A stretch of 60,521 nt of DNA from the NCBI GenBank assembly GCA_001513285.1, contig LFTI01000087.1, positions 1 through 60,521 of the forward strand, given 5' to 3'. This document shows, piece by piece, positions 10,843 through 21,171 of this stretch (position 1 is its first letter; each line of letters opens with the position of its first letter). This DNA comes from Rikenellaceae bacterium DTU049. GTDB lineage: Bacteria > Bacteroidota > Bacteroidia > Bacteroidales > DTU049. A model generated the notes under the pieces. It saw only the letters and a list, made by a program, of their open reading frames with translations. It searched no databases and had not been told where the DNA came from. The translations under genes were made by a program, and so were the position numbers.

Positions 10843-11460
10843 ATGAAATTATTTATTAATACAATAAATATCGAAGATGTTAGAATTATTAAAGATTTTG
10901 ATATAATAAGTGGTATTAATATTGATCTATCTGATATAGAAGCTTTAGGTATTAAAGATAATAATCAGATTTTAACTCATTATAATTCTATCTGCAATTT
11001 AATTAAAAAAGAATTATTAGTAAATATTAAAGCTAAAAATTATGAAGATATTTTAAGAGAAGTAGATATTTTAATGTCTATTAATGAACTTATTACTGTA
11101 AAATTGCCTGCTACTACTGATGGAATAAAAGCTATTATTAATTTATCAAAACAAAAAATTAACACTTTATGTGATAGCATTATGTCCTCTTCTCAAGCAA
11201 TTTTAGCTGCTGAGGCAGGTGCTTCTTATATTAATATACCTATTATAAACACCAAGCAATCAGGTATCGATTCTATGCATTTAATTTCTCAGATTGTTAA
11301 TATATATAATGAGCAAGGATATGATACTTTTATTTTAGCTGACCAGATTTCTAGTTCTATAGAGTTATCTCAAATAGCTATTTTAGGTGCTGATGGCCTT
11401 ATCACTAATATGAGCACTTTCCTAACTTTTTTTAAAAATACAATAAACATCATTGATTGA
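10843..11460 (+). CDS. Divergent transaldolase / fructose-6-phosphate aldolase-like (TalC/FSA family) protein
   Basis: MKLFINT N-terminus; TVKLPATTDGIKAI (Schiff-base Lys region); STxxQAILAAEAGASYI-like segment. Confidence 0.65.
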   Translation: MKLFINTINIEDVRIIKDFDIISGINIDLSDIEALGIKDNNQILTHYNSICNLIKKELLVNIKAKNYEDILREVDILMSINELITVKLPATTDGIKAIINLSKQKINTLCDSIMSSSQAILAAEAGASYINIPIINTKQSGIDSMHLISQIVNIYNEQGYDTFILADQISSSIELSQIAILGADGLITNMSTFLTFFKNTINIID

Positions 11461-11511
11461 CATTTCGTTTAAAATATATAACAAATTTGATAATTAATAA
11501 AATAAAAAAAT

Positions 11512-12159
11512 ATGTTATTAAAGATTCATCCAGAAGATCCTCAACAAAGGCAAATTAATAAAATAGTAGAGATACTAAATGGAGGTGGTATTGTGATTAT
11601 TCCTACAGATAGTGTTTATGCTTTTGCTGCTAATCCATTTAATAAATCTGCAGTAGAAAAAATTTCTATGATAAAAAAAATAGATTTCAATAAAGCTACT
11701 TTTTCGTTTTTAGGCTCTAATTTATCTATTCTAAGTGAATATACTAAACCTATTCCTAATGAAATTTTTAGATTAATGAAATCTGTCTTACCAGGTCCAT
11801 ATACATTTATTTTACCTATTAATAATAAAATACCTAAAATTTTAGAAAATCGTAGAAAAACTATTGGAATACGTGTACCAGATAATAAAATTGTTCACGC
11901 CATTGTAGACACTATTGGGCATCCCATAGTTTCTTCTTCTATTAAAGTAAATGAGCAGATAGGCAATGAATATATTTCAGATCCAGAGCTTATCTATGAA
12001 ATGTATATGGATTTAGTAGATGCTGTTATAGATGGAGGTCCAGGTGGTCTCATACCTAGTACTGTGATAGATGCTACTGGTGAAATACCCGTTTTAGTTA
12101 GGGAGGGAGCAGGATCAATTAATTTTTTAGATTTGTTAGATGAAGGAGAAAATATTTAA
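11512..12159 (+). CDS. tsaC: L-threonylcarbamoyladenylate synthase (YrdC/Sua5)
   Basis: GGGIVIIPTDSVYAFAANPFN; VLPGPYTFILP; IGIRVPDN; VSSSIKVNEQIG. Confidence 0.9.
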   Translation: MLLKIHPEDPQQRQINKIVEILNGGGIVIIPTDSVYAFAANPFNKSAVEKISMIKKIDFNKATFSFLGSNLSILSEYTKPIPNEIFRLMKSVLPGPYTFILPINNKIPKILENRRKTIGIRVPDNKIVHAIVDTIGHPIVSSSIKVNEQIGNEYISDPELIYEMYMDLVDAVIDGGPGGLIPSTVIDATGEIPVLVREGAGSINFLDLLDEGENI

Positions 12160-12463
12160 CTTTTTTCATTATACGATTAAAAATAAATCCATTGAAAATT
12201 ATTTTAATGTTCTAAATAATGATTCCATTAGAATAGAACGAATTATTTCCTTTGGGCAGCAAAGTCCCCCAGATTTTTGGTATGATCAAGATGAGAATGA
12301 ATGGATAATGTTGCTAAAAGGTAAGGCTAAATTAGAATTTATAGATAGAAAAATTACTCTACAAAAAGGAGATTGCTTACTCATACCTGCTCATGAGAAA
12401 CATAGAGTAGCTTATACTCATAAATACAAACCTACTATTTGGTTAGCAGTTTTTTTTAGATAA
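12140..12463 (+). CDS. Cupin-domain protein
   Basis: 107 aa; EWIMLLKGKAKLEF...LQKGDCLLIPAHEKHRVAYT; overlaps tsaC end by 20 bp. Confidence 0.8.
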   Translation: MKEKIFNFFHYTIKNKSIENYFNVLNNDSIRIERIISFGQQSPPDFWYDQDENEWIMLLKGKAKLEFIDRKITLQKGDCLLIPAHEKHRVAYTHKYKPTIWLAVFFR

Positions 12464-12534
12464 ATCTATCTATAGTATAGTATATAGCTCAATCAAATTA
12501 GATGTAATCAACTAATATACTATATATCAATATC

Positions 12535-14484
12535 TTACTGAAATTTTAGTTTCCACTTGTCTATTTCTATTTTTTTAAAATCTATGCTATCTGGCAGGCT
12601 ATTTATTTCTTTTTTATTTCCTATGATATATACATCATCAGCATTAGAAATTATAGGATTATTAATATAAAATGAATGAGTTTTTACTTTTTCATTTATT
12701 TCATATTTATTTTTTTCTTTACAGAAATAATATGTACAAAAATCATCTATTTTTGACTGAACATTTGGTAAATCTACTGAATCTGGTTTAATAACAAGAT
12801 AATTAAATTTTTGTTGTTCTTTTTGCCCAATTATTGCATATTTATAATTTAATGATTCAAAAGAGGGATTGTATTGAATTCTTTTTATTAACGAAAAATT
12901 ATAGGTTATACCAAAGAGTAAGACAGCAGTTAATAAATATGGAAAAATTTTTATTTCTTTAAAATAAATTTTAATTGTTATCAATATAATTATTATTCCT
13001 ATCATTATTGCTGACAATGGCGTTAGAAAAATATTAGGTATAGTAGAGTAAGGTAAATCAGATATCATTCCGATAAAATTTATAAATATTTTAACTAAGA
13101 ATGAAAATATTATTGCAATAAATTCACCTATTACGGGTATAAACGAGAATATTATTGTAATAAATCCCGCATAAATCAATAAAGAAGCGAATGGTACTGC
13201 CATTAAATTTGCAATTATAAAATAAGTAGGAAATTGATGAAAATAAAATAATGTAAATGGTAATGTGCCTAACTGTGCAGCCATGGTAACTGATAATGAA
13301 CCAATTACCCATTTAAGCCATTTTTTATTCGTTTTGAAAATATTTATTAATGGAGTATAAAAAAAGAATATACCTAATACAGCTGAAAAGGATAACTGAA
13401 AACCTAATGAGTATAATTGCAAAGGATTAACAACTAAAATAATCAATGCTGCCGCTGCTAATGAATTATATTTATTCACATTTCTATTAATTACTGGACC
13501 TATTTGTAATAGTGTAAGCATAATGGCAGCCCTTACTACTGATGGCATAGCTCCAACCATAAATGTATATAGCCATAATGTTATTATTGCTAATGGTATT
13601 GTAATTTTATTTTTATATTTTAATGGAATTATTAATGAAAATAGTAAATATATTGCTCCATAAATTATAGCTACATGAAGTCCAGAAATAGCTAAAATAT
13701 GTACAACTCCTGCTTGTTGAAAGTCTTTTATTATATCTGCATCCATTACATCTTTATATCCTAATAGCATTGCACTTATTAAGTTAGCAGATGTGTTATC
13801 TTGAATATTTTCATAAATTAATTTTATTAGTTTATTTCTAAATATTAAAAATTTCTCTAATATATTACTTTTGCGTTCAACAATTTTGAAATCATAATCA
13901 TTTATATAACCGATATGATATATTTGGAGGTTTGCTAGATATTTAGCATAATCAAATTCATATGGGAATCTGATTTCGTTAGGTGATTGTAAAGAGTTTC
14001 TAAATAAAATCGAATGATTTGAACGATTAAAACTATCAAGAGGTAAGTTGAGATATAATAATACTTTACCATTGGTATTAATCCATTGACTATCTATTAG
14101 CATTTTATTGATCTTTACTGTAGCTTTAGTTTTAGTTTGAGAAAAAGACTTTGTATTTAGTATATCTCCATATAGATATGATGCTTTATCAATATAATTT
14201 TCATAGTAATCTACCCTATTCTTTTCATCAATAGAATAACTTCTAAAATATCCTAATGATAATATGGCAATAAATATAGCTATTGATAAAAATTGCGTTG
14301 ATGATATGATGGATTTAGTATAAAAAAGATAAAAACCATAAGAAATAAATAATAGAAAAGTTGTAGTCAATGTTATGAAATAATAAATATTATGATTTGG
14401 CCAAAAATGATATATGCTTATACCTATTATATATAATAATGCTATTCTAACTATTGGTGCTTTTGACCAATTCATAATCATCAA
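12535..14484 (-). CDS. ComEC/Rec2-type competence membrane protein
   Basis: GVVHILAISGLHVAIIYG motif and multiple TM helices. Confidence 0.9.
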   Translation of the reverse strand: MMIMNWSKAPIVRIALLYIIGISIYHFWPNHNIYYFITLTTTFLLFISYGFYLFYTKSIISSTQFLSIAIFIAILSLGYFRSYSIDEKNRVDYYENYIDKASYLYGDILNTKSFSQTKTKATVKINKMLIDSQWINTNGKVLLYLNLPLDSFNRSNHSILFRNSLQSPNEIRFPYEFDYAKYLANLQIYHIGYINDYDFKIVERKSNILEKFLIFRNKLIKLIYENIQDNTSANLISAMLLGYKDVMDADIIKDFQQAGVVHILAISGLHVAIIYGAIYLLFSLIIPLKYKNKITIPLAIITLWLYTFMVGAMPSVVRAAIMLTLLQIGPVINRNVNKYNSLAAAALIILVVNPLQLYSLGFQLSFSAVLGIFFFYTPLINIFKTNKKWLKWVIGSLSVTMAAQLGTLPFTLFYFHQFPTYFIIANLMAVPFASLLIYAGFITIIFSFIPVIGEFIAIIFSFLVKIFINFIGMISDLPYSTIPNIFLTPLSAIMIGIIIILITIKIYFKEIKIFPYLLTAVLLFGITYNFSLIKRIQYNPSFESLNYKYAIIGQKEQQKFNYLVIKPDSVDLPNVQSKIDDFCTYYFCKEKNKYEINEKVKTHSFYINNPIISNADDVYIIGNKKEINSLPDSIDFKKIEIDKWKLKFQ

Positions 14485-15614
14485 TAATTAAAAGTATTGA
14501 TCTTAGTATTTGGATAATAAAAGTCTAAAATTTCAGTAAAAGTTTTACCTTCTTTAGCCATTTCTATTGCTCCCTCTTGGCTCAAACCTACCCCATGTCC
14601 ATAGCCTCGTCCATTAAATATCACTTTGTCGCCTTCAGTAGTAATATTAAAATAGGTTGATTTGAGATTGAAATCTTCTCTTATTTTCCTTAATGTTAGC
14701 GTATCTATAAAGAATTTTTTTCTTAACGGTTGGTAAAAATTAGTAACATTTTCAAAATTTTTATTTGTAGAATCTATGCCAAATTTAGCTAAGTAAGACA
14801 GCCATTGCTCTTTGGGCATAGTGTATGTCCATGTACTATTCTTAGATTTAGTGCTATATTCATCATTTTTAGTAATAAGATATGGAAGAGATTTGCCCCA
14901 ATAATTTTCTGAACTATTTGTCAGTCCTCCACTATTAGAATGGTAAACAGCCAAAATAGGTAAATTATCATTGTCTACAATTATCATATTTTTTGTTTCA
15001 TTACATGCATTAATTATTGTTTGATTATTGCATTTACCTCTATACAACTGACAATGCGTCGTATTACATAAATCATATTTATCATTTATATGTTTTTTTT
15101 CTATATTTATCATATAAATAGTATATGTACGGACAACTATCGCTTTGGCTTTATAAAATTCATAAGGTAAATTAGGATATGTCTCTGATAATATCACAGA
15201 AGCAACGTATTTATCTATATCTATTTGATTTATAAATGTAATGTTATTAGCATTTTTAGGATAAAATATTGCATTATCTTCATATTCTATCCATTTACCA
15301 TTAATTTGGGTACTAAAAGAACTATTTTCTTTTTTATTAATTAATAAAATGCTGTCTCCTTGTATATTATCTACTCCATATCTTACATTTAATTTATTAG
15401 AATTATTATCAAGAGTAATACTATCATTCTTTTTCAAAAAAATCGTATCATGCCCGTTAGTTAGAGCATAATCACCTTCTGATATTTTGATTTTCAGATT
15501 GCGTAAATCATTTTTAATGCCTATTCTAACTAAAACTTGTGCTTTTACAGGACAATTTAAAAATAATAAATTTAACCAAATAAATAGGTACAAACTAATT
15601 TTGGGGAAACTCAT
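14481..15614 (-). CDS. SpoIID/LytB-domain protein
   Basis: VIL.ETYPNLPYEFYKAKAIVVRTYTIY; YHSNSGGLT; GRGYGHGVGLSQEGA. Confidence 0.9.
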   Translation of the reverse strand: MSFPKISLYLFIWLNLLFLNCPVKAQVLVRIGIKNDLRNLKIKISEGDYALTNGHDTIFLKKNDSITLDNNSNKLNVRYGVDNIQGDSILLINKKENSSFSTQINGKWIEYEDNAIFYPKNANNITFINQIDIDKYVASVILSETYPNLPYEFYKAKAIVVRTYTIYMINIEKKHINDKYDLCNTTHCQLYRGKCNNQTIINACNETKNMIIVDNDNLPILAVYHSNSGGLTNSSENYWGKSLPYLITKNDEYSTKSKNSTWTYTMPKEQWLSYLAKFGIDSTNKNFENVTNFYQPLRKKFFIDTLTLRKIREDFNLKSTYFNITTEGDKVIFNGRGYGHGVGLSQEGAIEMAKEGKTFTEILDFYYPNTKINTFNY

Positions 15615-15735
15615 AAATAATAAACTCTATTTACACAAATTATTCATTTGGCAAATTTAAAGAAAAAATTTTTGCCATTCATTAATGTTATTTTAAAAAA
15701 ATAATTAAGATTGGCATTTAGACAATAAATTTTTC

Positions 15736-15855
15736 GGTTCTATAATGTTTTGAGTGGGTAAAGATTAAAAAAGACTAATTTTATAAAAATGAATTTTATT
15801 TATTATTGGACAGTTAAATATAAACCACAGAGTTCTCAAAGAATGCACCAAGAAC
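15736..15855 (+). repeat. Copy A of the GGTTCTATAAYGTTTT dispersed repeat
   Basis: GGTTCTATAATGTTTTGAGTGGGTAAAGATTAAAAAAGACTAATTTTATAAAAATGAATT..., near-identical to 53999-54059. Confidence 0.85.
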
Positions 15856-15869
15856 ACAGAGTATGATAG

Positions 15870-15943
15870 AAATTTACCCCGTGAGATAATTAAATATTCT
15901 AATTTTAATGTATAATTTATTCTGTATCTCACGGGGTAAATTT
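15870..15943. repeat. 19-bp perfect inverted repeat (AAATTTACCCCGTGAGATA / TATCTCACGGGGTAAATTT), 36-nt spacer
   Basis: Read directly: arms 15870-15888 and 15925-15943. Confidence 0.95.
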
Positions 15944-15967
15944 AGTGAGATAACTACTATCCCACTA
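15943..15967. repeat. Small hairpin TAGTGAGATA-actac-TATCCCACTA
   Basis: 9/10 complementary arms, 5-nt loop. Confidence 0.8.
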
Positions 15968-16019
15968 ATCTAACAAATCCCAAGATGACTAAATAGCATG
16001 AGCGGAGACTTTTCTTTTG

Positions 16020-16054
16020 TTACTTTTCTTTGTGTGGTTGACAAAGAAAAGTAA
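16020..16054. repeat. 14-bp perfect hairpin TTACTTTTCTTTGT-gtggttg-ACAAAGAAAAGTAA
   Basis: Read directly. Confidence 0.9.
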
Positions 16055-16226
16055 ATTAGATAAAAATTTATTCAAATTCAAATTATATTCTTAAAAAATA
16101 TAGATATTACTGGCACATTCACAAAATAATTTGGTTATTATTAAACACCTAATTCAAATATCTTTATGTGTAATTTTTAATTACAATAGTCTATACTGGT
16201 CTTATTCACAAAGCGATAAAATAAAA

Positions 16227-17162
16227 TTATGTATTTCTATCAAAAAAACGTAACGCTAATTCTCTATCCTTGTATATTTGTTGTATTAAATCCTCTACAT
16301 TATCAAATTTTATTTCATCACGTATTTTCAAAAGAAATTCTATTTTGATTGATTTATTATAAATATTATTATTAAAATCGAAAAGGTGTGCTTCCAGATA
16401 AATATTATTATGTGAATATTGAAACGTAGGTCTAAAGCCGATATTCATTATACCTCTATATTGTTCATCTTCTACAAAAGCTCTTATTATATATACACCA
16501 CTACCAGGAATGATTTTTTCATCAGCTACTTCTCCAATATTAGCGGTAGGAAATCCAAGCTTACGACCTATTTTACTACCTTCTATCACTCTTCCTTTAA
16601 TGAAATAATTATATCCTAAAAGTTTATTTGCTTCAGAAACAAAACCTTTTATTAATAAATTGCGAATCTTTGTTGAGCTGATAAAGACGCCATCATCTAC
16701 AAAAGGTTGAAATTTATGTAAAAAGAAATTATATTTATATGATAATGCTTTTATATCTTCATAAGAGCCAGATCTATTTACACCAAAGCTATGATCATAT
16801 CCCATAACTAAAGCTTTCATATTAAAATTTTCTTTTAAAATTTTTATAAACTCTTCTGGTGTCAACTCTGAAAACTCTTTAGTAAATTTTTGAATATATA
16901 CAATATCTACAGGTATTCGAGACAATATCTCTAATTTTTCTTCTAAAGTTGTCAGTAAAAAATGAGCTTGTATTTCCTTTGCTAACACAAAACGTGGATG
17001 TGGATCGAATGTGATTATCATATTAGTATATTGGTATCTTTTAGCTAATTCATTGGCATACTCTATTACAAATCTATGTCCACGATGCACACCATCAAAA
17101 GTGCCAACAGATATAATAGTAGGTAGATTAATTTGTTTTGGTGTATATAAAATTTCCATCAA
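16227..17162 (-). CDS. ribF: Bifunctional riboflavin kinase/FAD synthetase
   Basis: VGTFDGVHRGH; GRKLGFPTANI; GVYIIRA. Confidence 0.92.
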   Translation of the reverse strand: MMEILYTPKQINLPTIISVGTFDGVHRGHRFVIEYANELAKRYQYTNMIITFDPHPRFVLAKEIQAHFLLTTLEEKLEILSRIPVDIVYIQKFTKEFSELTPEEFIKILKENFNMKALVMGYDHSFGVNRSGSYEDIKALSYKYNFFLHKFQPFVDDGVFISSTKIRNLLIKGFVSEANKLLGYNYFIKGRVIEGSKIGRKLGFPTANIGEVADEKIIPGSGVYIIRAFVEDEQYRGIMNIGFRPTFQYSHNNIYLEAHLFDFNNNIYNKSIKIEFLLKIRDEIKFDNVEDLIQQIYKDRELALRFFDRNT

Positions 17163-17240
17163 TTAAGTTTATCAGTATGCAAAATTAAATCTTATTTAAT
17201 TCATCAACAAAATAAAAAATTTCTATTCCTTTTACTAATT

Positions 17241-18119
17241 CTACTTTCTATTATCTTGTCCCCACATTAGTTTATTTCTTAATACTTTGTAAAAAGAATT
17301 ATCCTCAAACTCTATCAATGGGAAATAATTTTTAGATTTTTTCAGAGTAATTTGTTGGCCAGCCATAATAATATGATTATTAGCATCAGCAGTCAATAAA
17401 ATAGGAATATCAGGATATTTGACAATTAACGTTAACTCTGTATCATCACGTATCACTAGAGGACGACTTGTTAGATTATGTGGAGCTATGGGAGTAATTA
17501 CAAAATTAGCTGCTGTAGGTTCTAATATAGGACCACCACAACTTAATGAATAAGCTGTAGATCCAGTAGGGGTAGCTACTATCAATCCATCAGCCCAATA
17601 TGAACAAACAAAATTATCATTGATTAATAAGTCTATAGATATCAAATAATGATCTTTATATTGCTTAATAGTTACCTCGTTTAGAGCATTATGAAATAGC
17701 GAAGTATGATCTTTAATGTTTAGCTCTATAGTTGTCCTTTTAGAAATCTTATATTCCTTGTTTTTAATTCCATTCAAATACTCTATGATATATTGTGGAT
17801 CTCCCCAAGTGAGAAAACCTAACTTACCATAATTTATACCATAAACTGGTAATTTATATTTTAAACTAATAGGTAAAGTATCTAATAAAGTGCCATCGCC
17901 ACCAAGAGAAATTATACAACAATATTGATTTTTAAAATTATTATTTTCAATAATTATATTATCAAATTGTGAAATTTTATCTTTTATCCCCTCATTATCG
18001 CTTTGATTGTCAAAATATATTCCCACAATACCATTTTCTTTTTCACAAAATAAACATATAGCTTGTATTGTATCAAAGAAGATATCTCGCCATTGAGAAA
18101 AGAAAATTAAAATATTCAT
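17241..18119 (-). CDS. nadK: NAD kinase
   Basis: SLGGDGTLLDT; GKLGFLT; ATPTGSTAYSLSCGGPI. Confidence 0.93.
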   Translation of the reverse strand: MNILIFFSQWRDIFFDTIQAICLFCEKENGIVGIYFDNQSDNEGIKDKISQFDNIIIENNNFKNQYCCIISLGGDGTLLDTLPISLKYKLPVYGINYGKLGFLTWGDPQYIIEYLNGIKNKEYKISKRTTIELNIKDHTSLFHNALNEVTIKQYKDHYLISIDLLINDNFVCSYWADGLIVATPTGSTAYSLSCGGPILEPTAANFVITPIAPHNLTSRPLVIRDDTELTLIVKYPDIPILLTADANNHIIMAGQQITLKKSKNYFPLIEFEDNSFYKVLRNKLMWGQDNRK

Positions 18120-18122
18120 ACA

Positions 18123-18785
18123 TTAAATATTTAAAAATCTCATTAGAAAGTCGTAATTATGTTGCAATTCTTCGTAAAATTCTTCCTCTTGATATGAAGC
18201 ATATATTATGTAATCGTATCTATTAAAGGTTTGCACAATGGGGGCTAAATCCATTTTGTCTAATTTCAAAAAAACATATAACAAATTTTTATCTGAATCT
18301 GCATGAATAAATGTAGCCAGAATGTGAGCATCATTAGATTCTACTATACTAGCTATTTGCGTCATAGTATAATCTACTGGTTTAATTTCTAAAATGATAG
18401 TACCACCAGGATTATCTATATTCATAAATGGAGATAACTTTTGCAAAAGATCTATACCAATTATAGAACCTAAATATTGCATATTAGAACTAGTAACTGG
18501 ACAAATAGACAATTTATATTGACCCAAAAATTGTAATATATCAAAAATATGCGAATCTGACTGCACAGATACAATTGGAGTAGATAAATCTACATTACCT
18601 ATTGGTGTACTAACATCATTGATAGCTAATAAATCTTCTTCATTTAAGATGCCAAGTAAAATATCATTATTGACAATAGGTAAATGAGAAACTTTCCATT
18701 CATTCATTAGCTCTCTAGCCTCTCTAATAGTAGTAGAAGTTTTAATTGCTACAAATGATGAATATATAAAATCCTTTGCAAACAT
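18123..18785 (-). CDS. CBS-domain-pair protein
   Basis: EARELMNEWKVSHLPIVNNDILLGILNEEDLL; start refined to MFAKDF. Confidence 0.8.
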   Translation of the reverse strand: MFAKDFIYSSFVAIKTSTTIREARELMNEWKVSHLPIVNNDILLGILNEEDLLAINDVSTPIGNVDLSTPIVSVQSDSHIFDILQFLGQYKLSICPVTSSNMQYLGSIIGIDLLQKLSPFMNIDNPGGTIILEIKPVDYTMTQIASIVESNDAHILATFIHADSDKNLLYVFLKLDKMDLAPIVQTFNRYDYIIYASYQEEEFYEELQHNYDFLMRFLNI

Positions 18786-18945
18786 TTTTTCAAAAATTAT
18801 TATATTGATAAAACAAAAATACAAAAAATATTATAATTATGATATTGATTAGACTTATTTTCTTAATAAATTTAATTTCAAAAAAATAGCAATATAAACC
18901 AACATATAATTTCATAATTTTAACGTAAATTTGTTAAAAAAAAAT

Positions 18946-19740
18946 ATGGAAACTAAATTTTATGACACTTCACAAGGTAAAATTTCTTATAGTATCAATG
19001 GAAGTGGCCCTGTAATATTATTTTTTCATGGATTTCCCTTTAATAAAACTATATGGTATCCTTATATGAAAAAGATGAATGAATTCACAACTTTAGCAAT
19101 TGATCTACCAGGTCATGGAGATAGTGATCTATTCAGTGAACCAGATTTATACCAATGGTCACAAAAAATTTATGAACTTTTAATATTTTTATCAATAAAT
19201 CATGTTACTATCATAGGACATAGTATGGGAGGCTATCTAGCATGCAGTTTTGCTGAATTATACCCTAGCATGATCAAAGGCTTAGGACTATTTCATAGTT
19301 CAGCCAGAGCAGATACTGATGAGAAAAAACAAAATCGAGATCGTATAATAAAAACTATCGAAGAAGATCATATTAAATACATTGCCAATTCCATCCCTTC
19401 ACTTTTCTTTCCCGATAATCGCATAAAATATAATAAGGAAATAGCAACATTAATAGAACAATCAAATAAAATGGATAAACAAGCCTTGATAAATGCTCAA
19501 CTAGCTATTAGAGACAGAGAAGGACATCTAGAGATGTTAAATACTGCTCTATTTCCATTTTTATTTGTTATCGGCAAACAAGACCCTAGTGTACCATATG
19601 AAACATCATTGGCACAAGCTACTCTAACTAAGGTATCACTAATATTAATGTTAGAAAACTGCGGACATATGGGCTTCATAGAAGAGTTCAATAAAACATT
19701 AGTAGCTATAAAAAGCTTTGCTACACTTTGTAATGAATAA
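18946..19740 (+). CDS. Alpha/beta-fold hydrolase
   Basis: FFHGFPFNKTIWYP; IGHSMGGYLA nucleophile elbow; NCGHMGF. Confidence 0.88.
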   Translation: METKFYDTSQGKISYSINGSGPVILFFHGFPFNKTIWYPYMKKMNEFTTLAIDLPGHGDSDLFSEPDLYQWSQKIYELLIFLSINHVTIIGHSMGGYLACSFAELYPSMIKGLGLFHSSARADTDEKKQNRDRIIKTIEEDHIKYIANSIPSLFFPDNRIKYNKEIATLIEQSNKMDKQALINAQLAIRDREGHLEMLNTALFPFLFVIGKQDPSVPYETSLAQATLTKVSLILMLENCGHMGFIEEFNKTLVAIKSFATLCNE

Positions 19741-19753
19741 AAATCAACTATTC

Positions 19754-20950
19754 ATGTACAATAAAAATTTGCTAATTATTACTAATCTATTCCCATATCC
19801 AGAAAATGAAACTCGCGGAATATTTATATCCCGCAGATTAGAATTTATGAAGAATTATGGCATTACATTTGACGTTTATTGTCCTATTCCTAAAGAAGGT
19901 AATAGCTTGAAGGTAGTTAGAAAAATTATTGGAAGTGAAGGAATTAATGTTCATCAACCTTTCTATGAATTTGGTGGTATTAGATACAAATATGTGTTTT
20001 ATGATAAAAATCTCTTTGATGTTTTTTCTAAAAAGGTGCTTAAAAAAAATGAAGAAAAGAAATTATCCAAACAAATTGCAACCAAAATATACAGTAATAA
20101 TAACCTAGATTTTGATATAATTCACGCTCATGGAATGTTTGATCCGCCAGCTGGCTTGGTGGCAAAGCTTTTATCAGATAAATTGAATATTCCATATGTT
20201 GTTACTTGCCATGGTAGCGATATAAATTTAAGAATGCCAAACAACAAAGAATTATACAATGATGTTTTAGAAAATGCTGCCAAAGTAATTTTTGTAAGTA
20301 ATGCGTTATTGAATAAGGCAAAATCTTATAGCTATTCAGGAAGTAATTCAGTTGTAATTCCTAACGGAATAGAACCAGATTTATTCAAACCTTTAGATAG
20401 AGAAAAGATAAAAAGAGAGTTAGGACTGAATAAAAAAGTGGTGGGTTATGTTGGGGGATTAAAACCTATCAAAAGGGCAGATAAATTTCATGAAATATTT
20501 GAAACTATAGCTTCAACCCAAGAAGTTGAATTTTTGGTAGTTGGAGATGGTGAGTTAAGAGAAAAGATTGAAAAAGAATGCAAACAAAGAAAGATAAATG
20601 TAAAATTTGTAGGTAGAGTTCCTAACGATGAGGTTCCATATTATATTAATGCTATGGATGTATTGATATTACCTAGCAGAAATGAGGGATTTGGTACAGT
20701 AGTTATAGAAGCACAATCTTGTGGAGTGCCAGTAGTAGGTAGTGATAATGGTGGCATACCAGAAGCTATAGGCGATGGTGGGATTGTTGTCAAAGAAGGT
20801 GATTATTTTGAAAAAAGATTCTCTGAAGCTGTAATAGAATTATTAGGCAATCCAAAAGATAGAGATATACTTAGACAAAGATCTTTAAGTTTTTCATGGG
20901 AAAATATTGTTAACAAGGAATTAGAGATATATGAAAATTTAATTAAATAA
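19754..20950 (+). CDS. Glycosyltransferase family 4 protein
   Basis: TNLFPYPENETRGIFISRR; HAHGMFDPPAG; LPSRNEGFGTVVIEAQSCGVPVVGSDNGGIPEAI. Confidence 0.9.
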   Translation: MYNKNLLIITNLFPYPENETRGIFISRRLEFMKNYGITFDVYCPIPKEGNSLKVVRKIIGSEGINVHQPFYEFGGIRYKYVFYDKNLFDVFSKKVLKKNEEKKLSKQIATKIYSNNNLDFDIIHAHGMFDPPAGLVAKLLSDKLNIPYVVTCHGSDINLRMPNNKELYNDVLENAAKVIFVSNALLNKAKSYSYSGSNSVVIPNGIEPDLFKPLDREKIKRELGLNKKVVGYVGGLKPIKRADKFHEIFETIASTQEVEFLVVGDGELREKIEKECKQRKINVKFVGRVPNDEVPYYINAMDVLILPSRNEGFGTVVIEAQSCGVPVVGSDNGGIPEAIGDGGIVVKEGDYFEKRFSEAVIELLGNPKDRDILRQRSLSFSWENIVNKELEIYENLIK

Positions 20951-20975
20951 TTTTTTATTATTAAAAATAAATTAT

Positions 20976-20983
20976 TAATTTTG
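20976..20983 (+). promoter_or_regulatory. TAnnTTTG promoter element upstream of the tRNA pair
   Basis: TAATTTTG, 16 nt before tRNA-Pro. Confidence 0.55.
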
Positions 20984-20998
20984 CAAACGAAAAATAAA

Positions 20999-21073
20999 CG
21001 GGGCATAGCGTAGTCCGGTTATCGCGCCTGCTTTGGGAGCAGGAGGTCGCAGGTTCGAATCCTGCTGCCCCGA
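20999..21073 (+). tRNA. tRNA-Pro (TGG)
   Basis: CGGGGCA/TGCCCCG acceptor; anticodon loop CTTTGGGAG; GGTTCGAATCC arm. Confidence 0.95.
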
Positions 21074-21091
21074 TTTATATTTTACTTCTAA

Positions 21092-21165
21092 GGTCTCGTA
21101 GCTCAGCTGGATAGAGCGGCAGCCTTCTAAGCTGCGGGTCGTGGGTTCGAATCCCGCCGGGATCA
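21092..21165 (+). tRNA. tRNA-Arg (TCT)
   Basis: GGTCTCG/CGGGATC acceptor; anticodon loop CCTTCTAAG; GGGTTCGAATCCC arm. Confidence 0.95.
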
Positions 21166-21171
21166 CAAGCA

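Noticed and set aside
10843-11460. Operon of SRP RNA with the TalC-like gene
   Set aside because: The SRP RNA ends in its own helix and T-run; adjacency alone does not support functional linkage.
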